Numbered from the stretch's first letter, positions 6,643-13,901 are shown. The stretch is DNA of 15,572 nucleotides from an uncultured Oxalobacteraceae bacterium (GCA_946478765.1 CAMLDH010000064.1:1-15572); one strand, 5' to 3'. Numbers and translations are program-made. Notes: generated by a model from the letters alone, not told the origin.

Positions 6643-6772
6643 GGAATGCGCTGCAATGCGAACGCGGCAGGGTTTTCTTTGCTGCGTGAGGGAACAGCGG
6701 GCAATGCCTGCACTCAAATCTGCACCCAAAGGAAGTGCATTTCATCGACACAATTTGCAGTCGTGAATGCAA

Positions 6773-6796
6773 TGCAATGAAAGTGCAATGAAAGGA
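6773..6796 (+). promoter_or_regulatory. Tandem 11-bp duplication forming the GH2 ribosome binding site
   Basis: TGCAATGAAAG occurs twice without a gap (6773-6783 and 6784-6794). The second copy runs into AAAGGA (6791-6796), the Shine-Dalgarno sequence 5 bases before the GH2 ATG. The duplicated copy therefore offers a weaker second GAAAG just upstream. Confidence 0.5.
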
Positions 6797-6801
6797 TAGA
6801 C

Positions 6802-8595
6802 ATGGTCGATACCGCATACCCGCGTCCCCAACTGGTGCGTGAACATTGGCAATCACTCAATGGCGCATGGAAGTTCACCTTCGATAATGACAATCGATAC
6901 AAACACCCGTCCGATTCGATCGAATGGACATCCGAAATCAAGGTGCCGTTTCCGCCGGAATCGCACACCAGCGGCATCGGCGACCGTGGTTTTCACCGCG
7001 CCTGCTGGTATGAGCGGCAATTCGACATTCAGGCTGAAGGTCAATCGGTGCTGCTGCATTTCGGCGCCGTCGATTATCAGGCGCGCGTCTGGGTGAATGG
7101 CCACTTGGTAGCGGAGCATGAGGGCGGACATACGCCTTTCTCCGCTGACATTACGCGCGCGCTGAATGCGTCAGGCACGCAGACGGTCACGGTCCATGCC
7201 GAAGACGACCCGCACGACCTGGCCAAACCGCGCGGCAAACAGGATTGGCAACTGGAGCCGCATTCAATCTGGTACCCGCGCACCACCGGCATCTGGCAAA
7301 CCGTCTGGCTTGAGCGGGTGGCGCACACGTACATTCAGAAGCTGCGCTGGACGCCGCATTTTGACGGCTTCGAAATCGGTTGCGAGGCGCAGGTAGCCGG
7401 CGACCTGACCGACGATCTAACGGTGGAAGTAAAAATCATGCACCGCGGAAAAATGCTGGCCGACGATCGCTATAAGGTGCTGGGCGGCGAAGCGCATCGC
7501 AAGATCAGCTTGTCTGATCCGGGCATCGACGATTCGCGCAACGAATTGTTGTGGAGTCCGGAACGTCCGACGCTGCTGGACGCCGAGATCGTATTGCGCC
7601 GCAAGGAACAAGTCATCGACAAGGTGTGCTCCTACACCGCATTGCGCTCGGCGCATATCAACCGCGACCGCTTCATGCTCAACGGCCGGCCCTATCCGCT
7701 GCGCATGGTGCTGGACCAGGGGTACTGGCCCGATACGCTGCTGACTGCGCCATCGGACGATGCATTGCGGCGCGATGTCGAACTGGCCAAGGCGATGGGT
7801 TTTAACGGCGTCCGGAAGCATCAGAAAATCGAGGACCCGCGCTATCTGTATTGGGCCGACAAGCTTGGCCTGCTGGTATGGGAGGAGATGCCTTCGGTCT
7901 ATCGCTTTTCGCCGACCGCGATCAAGCGCCTGGTGCGCGAGTGGGGCGAAGTCATCGATCGCGATTACAGTCATCCGTGCATCATCGTGTGGGTGCCGTT
8001 CAATGAATCGTGGGGCGTGCCGAACCTGACGTCGACCCAGGCGCATCGCAATGCAGTGGAAGCGCTGTATCACCTGACGCGCACGCTCGATGCGACCCGC
8101 CCCGTAATCGGCAACGACGGCTGGGAAGCGTCGGCCACCGACATACTCGGCATCCACGATTACGACGCCGATCCAGAGCATCTGCAAGCGCGGTATTCGG
8201 CGAGCACCCAGACGCAGGAGTTGTTCGATCGACGGCGCCCAGGCGGTCGCATTCTGACGCTGGACGGTTATCCGCATCGCGGCCAGCCGATCGTATTGAC
8301 CGAATTCGGCGGCATCGCGTATGCGAAACCGCGCGCTGACGGCGAGAAGAAAATCTGGGGTTACTCGCAGGCGGATACCGATCAGGAATTCATGCGCAGC
8401 TATCGCCGCTTGCTGGAGGTGGTAAACGAGACGGCCATGTTCAGCGGATTTTGCTATACCCAGTTCGCGGATACGTTTCAGGAAGCGAATGGCTTGCTGT
8501 TTGAAGATCGTACGCCCAAGCTGCCGCTGGAGCAGATCGCGGCGGCTACCGCGAATATCAAGGTCGACAAGAAGAGGGCGGCTGAAAGTGAGTAG
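6802..8595 (+). CDS. Cytosolic glycoside hydrolase family 2 enzyme (beta-glucuronidase/galactosidase-like)
   Basis: The protein has 597 aa and the usual GH2 order. A sugar-binding jelly-roll covers about 10-175 (SLNGAWKF, WVNG, RTTGIWQTVWLE), an immunoglobulin-like domain about 180-285, and a TIM barrel about 290-585. FNES at 400-403 gives acid/base Glu402, and LTEFGG at 499-504 gives nucleophile Glu501. RKHQKIEDPRYLYWADKLGLLVWEE (339-362) is read here in pieces and is characteristic of the barrel. All catalytic residues are present. The size is close to beta-glucuronidases and small beta-galactosidases; the exact substrate is unresolved. No signal peptide is visible, so it acts on intracellular glycosides or lipid-linked sugars. 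The AAAGGA ribosome binding site supports the start. It probably acts with the upstream GH1/RmlD protein. Confidence 0.88.
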   Translation: MVDTAYPRPQLVREHWQSLNGAWKFTFDNDNRYKHPSDSIEWTSEIKVPFPPESHTSGIGDRGFHRACWYERQFDIQAEGQSVLLHFGAVDYQARVWVNGHLVAEHEGGHTPFSADITRALNASGTQTVTVHAEDDPHDLAKPRGKQDWQLEPHSIWYPRTTGIWQTVWLERVAHTYIQKLRWTPHFDGFEIGCEAQVAGDLTDDLTVEVKIMHRGKMLADDRYKVLGGEAHRKISLSDPGIDDSRNELLWSPERPTLLDAEIVLRRKEQVIDKVCSYTALRSAHINRDRFMLNGRPYPLRMVLDQGYWPDTLLTAPSDDALRRDVELAKAMGFNGVRKHQKIEDPRYLYWADKLGLLVWEEMPSVYRFSPTAIKRLVREWGEVIDRDYSHPCIIVWVPFNESWGVPNLTSTQAHRNAVEALYHLTRTLDATRPVIGNDGWEASATDILGIHDYDADPEHLQARYSASTQTQELFDRRRPGGRILTLDGYPHRGQPIVLTEFGGIAYAKPRADGEKKIWGYSQADTDQEFMRSYRRLLEVVNETAMFSGFCYTQFADTFQEANGLLFEDRTPKLPLEQIAAATANIKVDKKRAAESE

Positions 8596-8648
8596 CCAGT
8601 CTTAAATTCCTACACATGAAGATGGCAATACATTCATTGTCATTGCAT

Positions 8649-8671
8649 TTACTGCATACGCAATGCAGTAA
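8649..8671. repeat. Small hairpin at the outer edge of the inverted-repeat element
   Basis: TTACTGCAT (8649-8657) and ATGCAGTAA (8663-8671) pair over 9 bp around ACGCA. It sits between CATTGCATTT (8641-8650) and the left terminal repeat. On the right side, AAATGCAATA (8901-8910) abuts the terminal repeat directly, so 8651-8670 looks like a 20-bp insertion. Confidence 0.5.
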
Positions 8672-8900
8672 GGATATGGTGAGGAATAATTTTCCGATTT
8701 TGGCGCGCTTGACGGGCGCGCTGCTGCGTTGCCCCTCGCTTGTGTGGCCCGCCACACGGCGCTCGGAGCGGTGGAGCGGGGAATTCATGCGACATGTCGC
8801 ATGCCCGCGTAACGGTGCTCCCTTGCAAGGGAGCACTCCTTCCTTGCATCGCATCCCGTAAAGCACCCCCAAATCGGGAAATTATTCCTCACCATATCCT
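8671..8900. mobile_element. 230-bp element with 46-bp terminal inverted repeats, MITE-like
   Basis: The left end 8671-8700 and right end 8871-8900 are inverted copies with one mismatch in 30. The match continues inward to 8716 and 8855 at 12 of 16 positions, giving 41 of 46 overall. Each terminus starts AGGATATGGTGAGG. The core is GC-rich and filled with palindromes: GTGTGGC/GCCACAC (8742-8757), CGCTC/GAGCG (8760-8770) and the pair at 8786-8836. There is no transposase or credible gene inside, and no clear target duplication. It resembles a non-autonomous element, or a very stable hairpin between the GH2 gene and prfC. Confidence 0.6.
8770..8841. repeat. Second copy of the palindrome framework (A-linker-B)
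   Basis: GGTGGAGCGGGGAATTC (8770-8786) matches 15 of 17 bases at 38-54. Palindrome A is CATGCGACATGTCGCATG (8786-8803). The linker CCCGCGTAACGG (8804-8815) matches 73-84 at 10 of 12 positions. Palindrome B has half-site GTGCTCCCTTG (8815-8836), centred on CTTGCAAG, then TCCTT. Compared with the left-edge copy, four base pairs of stem A and three of stem B differ, and all seven are compensated in the opposite arm. Confidence 0.85.
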
Positions 8901-8982
8901 AAATGCAATACCTCCCTTGCACCAAAAATCTCCTTTTTTATCAACGCATTAGACTTCGACGCCAAGAGCCGGTAGACTTTAG

Positions 8983-8998
8983 GCCTTTTTGCAAAGGC
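8983..8998 (+). promoter_or_regulatory. prfC: Hairpin containing the prfC ribosome binding site
   Basis: GCCTTT (8983-8988) pairs with AAAGGC (8993-8998) around TTGC. The AAAGG at 8993-8997 is the only Shine-Dalgarno candidate for the ATG at 9006, 8 bases on. In this hairpin it is fully paired, which could limit initiation. Confidence 0.4.
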
Positions 8999-9005
8999 TA
9001 CCATC

Positions 9006-10676
9006 ATGGCCACCGATTCCGACCTTCCAATGACCGAGGCGAGCGACGTATCCACGCCGACGCCGCGCTCCGTGCCGTCCGCATTGATCGAACGCGAAGT
9101 CGCGCGCCGCCGCACCTTCGGCATCATTTCCCACCCGGATGCGGGTAAAACCACGTTGACCGAAAAGCTGCTGCTGTTCTCGGGCGCGATCCAGCTGGCA
9201 GGCACCGTCAAGGCGCGCAAGAGCGGCCGGCACGCGACCTCGGACTGGATGGAAATCGAAAAGCAGCGCGGCATTTCCGTCGCCAGCTCGGTGATGCAGT
9301 TCGAATATCGCGATCACGTGGTCAATCTGCTCGACACGCCGGGCCACCAGGATTTTTCGGAAGACACCTATCGCGTATTGACTGCGGTCGACTCCGCATT
9401 GATGGTGATCGACGCCGCCAAGGGCGTGGAAGAGCAGACCATCAAACTGCTCAATGTGTGCCGCATGCGCGCCACGCCGATTCTGACCTTCATGAACAAG
9501 ATGGACCGCGAAACGCGCGATCCGCTCGAATTGCTCGATGAAGTCGAATCGGTGCTCAATATCCAGTGCGCACCGGTGACCTGGCCGATCGGCATGGGCA
9601 AATCGTTCCGCGGCGTGTATCACCTGCTGCGCGACGAAATCCTGCTGTTCGCCGCCGGCGGCGAGCGCGCCGACCAGGAGTTCGAAGTCATCAAGGGCAT
9701 CGACAATCCGCGCCTGGCTGAGATGTTCCCGCGCGAAATCGAACAGCTCAAAATGGAAGTCGAACTGGTGCATGGCGCATCGCATCCCTTCGATCTCGAC
9801 GCATTTTTGGCCGGCACGCAGACGCCGGTGTTCTTCGGTTCTGCGATCAACAATTTCGGCGTGCGGGAAATTCTGAACGCGCTGCTGGACTGGGCGCCGG
9901 CGCCGCGCTCGCGCGACGCCACCGTGCGCACGGTGGCGCCGAACGAGACGCCGTTTTCCGGTTTCGTGTTCAAGATCCAGGCCAACATGGACCCGGCGCA
10001 TCGCGATCGCATTGCATTCTTGCGCGTGTGCTCCGGACGCTTCGAGCGCGGCATGAAACTCAAGCATTTGCGTCTGAATCGCGAGATCAAGGTGTCGAGC
10101 GTCGTGACCTTCATGGCATCGAGCCGCGAGCAGGTCGAAGAGGCGTACGCCGGCGACATCATCGGTTTGCCGAACCACGGTAACATGCAGATCGGCGACA
10201 GTTTTTCCGAAGGCGAATTGCTGCAGTTCACCGGCATTCCGTATTTCGCGCCGGATTTTTTCCGCTCGGTGCGCATTCGCAACCCACTGAAGATCAAGCA
10301 GTTGCACAAGGGCTTGCAGCAGTTGGGCGAAGAGGGTGCGGTGCAAGTGTTCAAGCCGGTGACCGGCGGCGATCTGGTACTGGGCGCGGTCGGTGTGCTG
10401 CAGTTCGAAGTGGTCGCCAGCCGCTTGTTGAACGAATACGGTGTCGATGCGGTATTCGAAGGCACCAGCATCAGCAGTGCGCGCTGGGTGTCATGCGATG
10501 ACAAGAAGATGTTGGCGGATTTCGAAAAATCCTCGGCCGGCAACAATGTCGCGTATGACGCAGCCGGCAACATGGCGTATCTCGCGACCTCGGGTGTGAA
10601 TCTTAAACTGACGCAGGAACGCTGGCCGCAACTCATTTTCCATGCAACGCGTGAACATGCGGTGAAGCTGGCATAA
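9006..10676 (+). CDS. prfC: Peptide chain release factor 3 (RF3)
   Basis: RF3 is the translational GTPase that recycles RF1 and RF2 from the ribosome after peptide release. All G motifs are intact: HPDAGKTT at 43-50, GISVASS at 89-95, DTPGHQDF at 110-117 and NKMD at 164-167. The later domains continue to a normal C-terminus. The length of 556 aa is somewhat above the usual 525-540 because about 25 Ser/Thr/Pro-rich residues precede the conserved start of the G domain. A later start is possible, but the ATG at 9006 has the only visible ribosome binding site, AAAGG, itself in a small hairpin. The gene appears monocistronic, with the inverted-repeat element upstream and a 390-bp gap downstream. 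It should be a core cytoplasmic translation gene. Confidence 0.96.
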   Translation: MATDSDLPMTEASDVSTPTPRSVPSALIEREVARRRTFGIISHPDAGKTTLTEKLLLFSGAIQLAGTVKARKSGRHATSDWMEIEKQRGISVASSVMQFEYRDHVVNLLDTPGHQDFSEDTYRVLTAVDSALMVIDAAKGVEEQTIKLLNVCRMRATPILTFMNKMDRETRDPLELLDEVESVLNIQCAPVTWPIGMGKSFRGVYHLLRDEILLFAAGGERADQEFEVIKGIDNPRLAEMFPREIEQLKMEVELVHGASHPFDLDAFLAGTQTPVFFGSAINNFGVREILNALLDWAPAPRSRDATVRTVAPNETPFSGFVFKIQANMDPAHRDRIAFLRVCSGRFERGMKLKHLRLNREIKVSSVVTFMASSREQVEEAYAGDIIGLPNHGNMQIGDSFSEGELLQFTGIPYFAPDFFRSVRIRNPLKIKQLHKGLQQLGEEGAVQVFKPVTGGDLVLGAVGVLQFEVVASRLLNEYGVDAVFEGTSISSARWVSCDDKKMLADFEKSSAGNNVAYDAAGNMAYLATSGVNLKLTQERWPQLIFHATREHAVKLA

Positions 10677-10722
10677 ATCAAACGATGCGGTTTGCAGCAC
10701 CGCGTTCAGCAGCGTCATAATG

Positions 10723-10765
10723 GATATTCCGAGGGCGATCGGCTTCGTGTCGCACTCGGGATATC
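10723..10765 (+). terminator. Likely terminator or stabilising hairpin after prfC
   Basis: GATATTCCGAG (10723-10733) pairs with CTCGGGATATC (10755-10765) over 11 bp including one G-T pair. The 21-base loop is itself GC-rich. The following sequence is C/T-rich (TCCCTCCCTCTCC) rather than a T run, so classical intrinsic termination is uncertain. Confidence 0.4.
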
Positions 10766-11066
10766 TCCCTCCCTCTCCTTCCAAATTACTTACGCCTGTA
10801 CTGAAAGGTTTGGTGGTGCTCGCCATCAATATGTGTAGGCAAGAAAACCAATAAACATACACCGAAAGCAGGGTTGTTGAAGTGTTACACGAGGTAACTT
10901 TGTGTTAACTCAAATGATTTGTTGTGTAATTTACTTATACTTTTTCATACGCCTGATTCCAGGCGCTATTCATCATTTGTATTTTTTTAATCGAGACGAT
11001 TCATCGATTCGCCGAATCGTTGAGTCTCCATTTGCATTTAGTGACTACCGGATTTAAGGAGCTGAA
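10766..11066 (+). promoter_or_regulatory. Leader and candidate promoter of the hemerythrin-like gene
   Basis: This gap holds no gene. TATACT at 10936-10941 is a good -10 candidate, but the -35 match (ATGATT at 10914-10919, 16 bp away) is weak. Downstream are CGCCTG/CAGGCG with an ATTC loop near 10951, and a larger stem using ACGATTC and GAATCGT between about 10995 and 11025. The transcript leader would thus be structured. AAGGAG at 11056-11061 is a strong ribosome binding site. Confidence 0.35.
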
Positions 11067-11600
11067 ATGCTAACTGCCACTTATTCTCTTGTTGCGATTT
11101 CTGCAGAACAAAAAAATGCGCGCAGTATTTTATCCAGGCTGCAACAATACATTCACAACTGCTGGAAAAGCCTGCAGGATCTTGATTTGCCTCAACTTGA
11201 ATCGGCATTCAATAAATTGACGCAGTTTGATCGATTCTGTCATGAACGCAAGGTTGAGATGTATGTGATTCCCGCAGTACGGGGCGCAACCCGAGAAGTT
11301 GATTCGCTGTTGGCTGAACTGGAATCGATGAGCGCACGCGGTATCGATATCCTGCGCTCCGTGCAGGATCAGTTGCGCCAGACGTTCAACCAGGGGGCCG
11401 CGAAAATCAGGGAGCTATGCAATGCAATGGAAATTTATTGCGACAACCTGCTGAAAAGACTCGCAAAGGAAGAAGACGAATTATTGCCGATGGTAGGACG
11501 CCTGTTGACCATCGATGAATGGTTTCCGATTGCTGCCAAATTTTTGTCTGACGACGAGAAACAACTCAAGCGGCGGCACGTAACACCGTTGCCGACCTGA
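11067..11600 (+). CDS. Hemerythrin-like helical protein lacking most iron-ligand histidines
   Basis: The 177-aa protein is almost entirely helical and soluble. Its pattern recalls the hemerythrin HHE fold: FCHERKVEMYVIPAV at 57-71, a middle helix ending near 108, then LLKRLAKEEDELLPMVGRLL at 128-147 and LTIDEWFPIAAKFL at 147-160. Bacterial hemerythrin-like proteins commonly carry an H-x3-EE-x3-LP motif near the end followed by an LT-x-DW-type segment. Here the first histidine is Arg131. The only histidines are H30, H59 and H171, so a canonical di-iron site cannot form. It may be a sensor or structural relative that lost metal, or an unrelated four-helix bundle. The start is supported by AAGGAG 5 bases before the ATG. 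The TAXI gene follows 95 bp later. Confidence 0.5.
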   Translation: MLTATYSLVAISAEQKNARSILSRLQQYIHNCWKSLQDLDLPQLESAFNKLTQFDRFCHERKVEMYVIPAVRGATREVDSLLAELESMSARGIDILRSVQDQLRQTFNQGAAKIRELCNAMEIYCDNLLKRLAKEEDELLPMVGRLLTIDEWFPIAAKFLSDDEKQLKRRHVTPLPT

Positions 11601-11613
11601 ATTTCCCTTCCCT

Positions 11614-11635
11614 AGGCAATCGCCAAGGATTGCCT
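11614..11635 (+). terminator. Weak hairpin between the hemerythrin-like and TAXI genes
   Basis: AGGCAATC (11614-11621) pairs with GATTGCCT (11628-11635) around GCCAAG. No T run follows, so it may only attenuate or protect the upstream message. Confidence 0.35.
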
Positions 11636-11663
11636 CTTGCATAGCATGCCGTTTCTTGGCATC

Positions 11664-11694
11664 GTGTGGCCACTGGTTTTACTACGGGCCACAC
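11664..11694 (+). promoter_or_regulatory. Hairpin adjoining the TAXI start codon
   Basis: GTGTGGCC (11664-11671) and GGCCACAC (11687-11694) pair perfectly over 8 bp with a 15-base loop. The ATG is at 11696 and no Shine-Dalgarno sequence is visible in front of it. The stem would occupy the ribosome landing site. The in-frame GTG at 11666 lies within the 5' arm. Confidence 0.35.
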
Positions 11695-11695
11695 A

Positions 11696-13027
11696 ATGCC
11701 AAAAATTCTGAAATTCACCCAATTTGCGCTACGCGATTTTTTCGTCACTGCCGGGCCGCCCATTATTCTGGTCCTGCTGATCTGCTTCATCGCCTATCGC
11801 CTGATTGATCCCTCTCCGCCATCGCAGGTCACGATTTCCACCGGTCAGGAAAACAGCGCATATGAAGCATTGGCGAAGCGCTACGCGAAAGCGCTGGCGA
11901 AACATCAGATCACCGCGACGCTGCGGCCCTCGTTGGGATCGCAGGAAAATCTTCAACGCTTGAATGACCTGAAATCCGGCGTCGATATCGCCTTTGTACA
12001 GAGCGGCTCGACAGAGCAGGTGGATATGGAGCGCAAAGGACTGGTTTCGCTTGGCAGTTTGTTTACCGAGCCGGTGTGGCTGTTTTTTCGTGACACCAGG
12101 GACATTACGCAATTGACCCAATTGAAGGGATTGAAAATCAATGTCGGTCCCGAAGGCACTGGTGTACCGAACTTGTTCAAGAAGCTGCTATCGGTCAATG
12201 GCGTGGAGCCGACCGACTTGACGCTGGGTGCGCTGGAAAATACGCCGGCGACAGTGGCGCTGCTGGAAGGGCGGATCGACGGCCTGGTGTTCAGTTCGGC
12301 GCCGGATGCGCCCTTGATTCAAATGCTGTTGCAAACACCCGGTATCAAGCTGTTTGATTTCGTGCAGTCGGAAGCGTATACGCGGCGTTTTCCATTCCTG
12401 TCGCATGTGGTATTGCCGCGCGGGATCGTCGATCTGGGACGTGATTTGCCGACCAAGGATTATCATTTGATTGCGCCGACGGCAACGCTGGTGGCGCGCG
12501 ATAACCTGCATCCGGCGCTGGTCGACTTGTTTGTGCAGGCGGCGTCGGAAATCCATGGCACCGCCGGCTGGTTTCACAAGCAAGGTGAATTCCCGACTGC
12601 AAATTACACGGAAATTCCGGTGGCGCGCGACGCCGAAAAATTCTACAAGAATGGACCGCCGTTACTGCAACGCTATATGCCGTTCTGGCTGGCGAATGTG
12701 TTCGAGCGCATGTGGGTCGTGATTGTGGCGCTCGGCGCGCTGGTGCTGCCGTTGTCGCGTATTGTGCCGCCGCTCTATGTATGGAAAGTGCGCTCGCGCG
12801 TGTATCGCTGGTATGGACAACTGCGTGCGGTCGAGCAGGCGATTGAAGAGGTGATGCCGGCGCGGCGCGCGGAAGTCTGCCAGACCCAATTAAGCCGCCT
12901 GAGTGAAATCGAAGAGAAGGTGAATCAGATATCGATTCCGCTGTCGTTTGCGGAAGAATTGTATGGCTTGCGCAGCCATATCAATTTCGTGCGGCATCGC
13001 GTGATGGAATTGATGAAGGCGGCATAG
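11696..13027 (+). CDS. Membrane-anchored TAXI-family solute receptor with cytoplasmic tail
   Basis: The 443-aa protein belongs to the TAXI group of TRAP-type periplasmic solute receptors. Residues 21-37 form an N-terminal membrane segment with no cleavage site. The receptor domain runs from about 43 to 325: VTISTGQENSAYEALAKRYA, then DIAFVQSGS, LKINVGPEGTG and LVFSSAPDAP are typical strands and loops. A second membrane segment lies at about 337-358, and the remaining 85 residues are charged and helical, probably cytoplasmic. Ordinary TAXI proteins end after the receptor domain. No TRAP permease genes are adjacent, so a sensory or orphan role is as plausible as transport. ATG 11696 is preferred to GTG 11666; neither has a Shine-Dalgarno sequence. 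Confidence 0.82.
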   Translation: MPKILKFTQFALRDFFVTAGPPIILVLLICFIAYRLIDPSPPSQVTISTGQENSAYEALAKRYAKALAKHQITATLRPSLGSQENLQRLNDLKSGVDIAFVQSGSTEQVDMERKGLVSLGSLFTEPVWLFFRDTRDITQLTQLKGLKINVGPEGTGVPNLFKKLLSVNGVEPTDLTLGALENTPATVALLEGRIDGLVFSSAPDAPLIQMLLQTPGIKLFDFVQSEAYTRRFPFLSHVVLPRGIVDLGRDLPTKDYHLIAPTATLVARDNLHPALVDLFVQAASEIHGTAGWFHKQGEFPTANYTEIPVARDAEKFYKNGPPLLQRYMPFWLANVFERMWVVIVALGALVLPLSRIVPPLYVWKVRSRVYRWYGQLRAVEQAIEEVMPARRAEVCQTQLSRLSEIEEKVNQISIPLSFAEELYGLRSHINFVRHRVMELMKAA

Positions 13028-13034
13028 AAACACC

Positions 13035-13054
13035 CGGCGCATCGTAATGCGCCG
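13035..13054. terminator. Hairpin between convergent TAXI and rhodanese genes
   Basis: CGGCGCAT (13035-13042) and ATGCGCCG (13047-13054) form a perfect 8-bp stem with a CGTA loop, 7 bases after the TAXI stop. A second pair, AATCTCAA (13068-13075) and TTGAGATT (13099-13106), lies further on. Neither has a T run, so this is a tentative termination region. Confidence 0.35.
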
Positions 13055-13137
13055 CCGTGCGACGCGAAATCTCAAACGCTTGTTTTCTCAATGGCCGCTT
13101 GAGATTCCTCATCCACGGTTCGGTATGACAAGCTGCT

Positions 13138-13602
13138 TTAGGCGCCTGCCCAAGGCAAACCAGCCTTGTACCATCCGCTTACCGTCTTGCGATGTCCTTC
13201 CGCATCCTTGTCGCCTTCGAAACCTTCCAGGATATCGAAGCATTGCGTATAGCCGTGTTCGGTGGCGAGCCTGGCGGCGTGGCGCGAGCGTACGCCGGAA
13301 CGGCACAGGAACAGCAGCACATCGTCTTTAGCTGCCTTTTGCGCCAATTGGCCGAGGAACTCGGGATTCGGCGTGCCGGCGGGGTAGAGATTCCATTGCA
13401 CGTCGGCGTGCTGTTCGGCCGGCACTTTCACGGTGCCGACCCAGTCGCGTTCGGCTTTGGTTCGCACATCCACAATTTTGACTTGCGGGCTCGCCTGCAC
13501 CAACGTGTACGCTTCCTGCGGGGTGACAGCGCCGGCATACGGAAGTTGATTGGCCTGGCCGCGTTGACGGGCTGTTGCGAGGATTTCTGCGGGTTGAGTC
13601 AT
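13138..13602 (-). CDS. Single-domain rhodanese-like sulfurtransferase
   Basis: The 154-aa protein has one rhodanese domain. VDVRTKAERDWVG (44-56) is the conserved strand and loop after the first helix. LFLCRSGVRSRHAA (97-110) carries the active-site loop CRSGVRS with Cys100, which would hold a persulfide. DILEGFEGD follows, as usual. The catalytic loop is intact, so sulfur transfer is expected; the donor and acceptor are unknown. There is no signal peptide. The ATG at 13602 was chosen over a TTG at 13614, because the TTG start lies on top of the only GGA-like ribosome binding sequence. It is divergent from glnA and convergent with the TAXI gene. Confidence 0.9.
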   Translation of the reverse strand: MTQPAEILATARQRGQANQLPYAGAVTPQEAYTLVQASPQVKIVDVRTKAERDWVGTVKVPAEQHADVQWNLYPAGTPNPEFLGQLAQKAAKDDVLLFLCRSGVRSRHAARLATEHGYTQCFDILEGFEGDKDAEGHRKTVSGWYKAGLPWAGA

Positions 13603-13633
13603 GTCATATTCCAATCGAGGTGAAGCCTCACTT

Positions 13634-13639
13634 ATTATA
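13634..13639 (-). promoter_or_regulatory. Candidate -10 element of the rhodanese gene
   Basis: TATAAT on the minus strand would start transcription near 13627, leaving a leader of about 25 bases before the ATG. No good -35 hexamer lies 16-18 bp upstream. The run ATTATAAT is symmetric, so a TATAAT is also readable on the plus strand. Confidence 0.4.
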
Positions 13640-13743
13640 ATTTAGCTTGCTGAGATACTGATTGCGCCGCCTGTCATCTTGACGAAATGCATATCTTGCG
13701 CGTCTCGAGCGCACTAAAATGAGGCGAAATGGAAAGACAACCC

Positions 13744-13772
13744 TTGGATTGCACTTAAACTGTGCATATAAA
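13744..13772 (+). promoter_or_regulatory. glnA: glnA upstream sigma70 promoter with an NtrC site in its spacer
   Basis: TTGGAT (13744-13749), a 17-bp spacer and TATAAA (13767-13772) form a sigma70-type promoter with a modest -35. The spacer is exactly TGCACTTAAACTGTGCA, a perfect TGCAC-N7-GTGCA match to the NtrC site. NtrC bound there would block this promoter, as at enterobacterial glnAp1. Its transcript would have a leader of about 250 bases. Confidence 0.6.
13750..13766. promoter_or_regulatory. glnA: NtrC enhancer site 1
   Basis: TGCAC-N7-GTGCA is perfectly symmetric in both half-sites. Its centre is about 170 bp upstream of the expected sigma54 start. A weaker relative lies at 13779-13795 (CGCAC-N7-GTGAG), 29 bp on, close to three helical turns. 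Confidence 0.7.
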
Positions 13773-13859
13773 TTTTTGCGCACTGATTTGGTGAGTGTTG
13801 GGATTGGTCTATTTTGCAACAAAAGCAGCCAAAATCACGCTTCATGCCGTCAAGTTCAC

Positions 13860-13876
13860 TGCGCCAAGTCGGTGCA
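13860..13876. promoter_or_regulatory. glnA: NtrC-like promoter-proximal site
   Basis: TGCGC-CAAGTCG-GTGCA has one mismatch in ten half-site bases. It lies 25 bp before the sigma54 -24 element, near -60, resembling the low-affinity proximal sites of the E. coli glnA region. Confidence 0.55.
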
Positions 13877-13901
13877 ATTACTTCTTCTTGCCTATAGTTG
13901 G

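Noticed and set aside
6721..6739. TGCAC-N9-GTGCA before the GH2 gene, resembling an NtrC site
   Set aside because: The spacing is 9 rather than 7 bp, and no sigma54 promoter lies downstream.
8616..8861. Open frames on both strands across the inverted-repeat element, including MVRNNFPI read from both ends
   Set aside because: The shared peptide only reflects the inverted DNA repeat, and the frames cross palindromes with no ribosome binding site.
8979..10346. 455-codon minus-strand open frame opposite prfC
   Set aside because: It is the antisense shadow of a certain gene in GC-rich DNA and has no recognisable domain.
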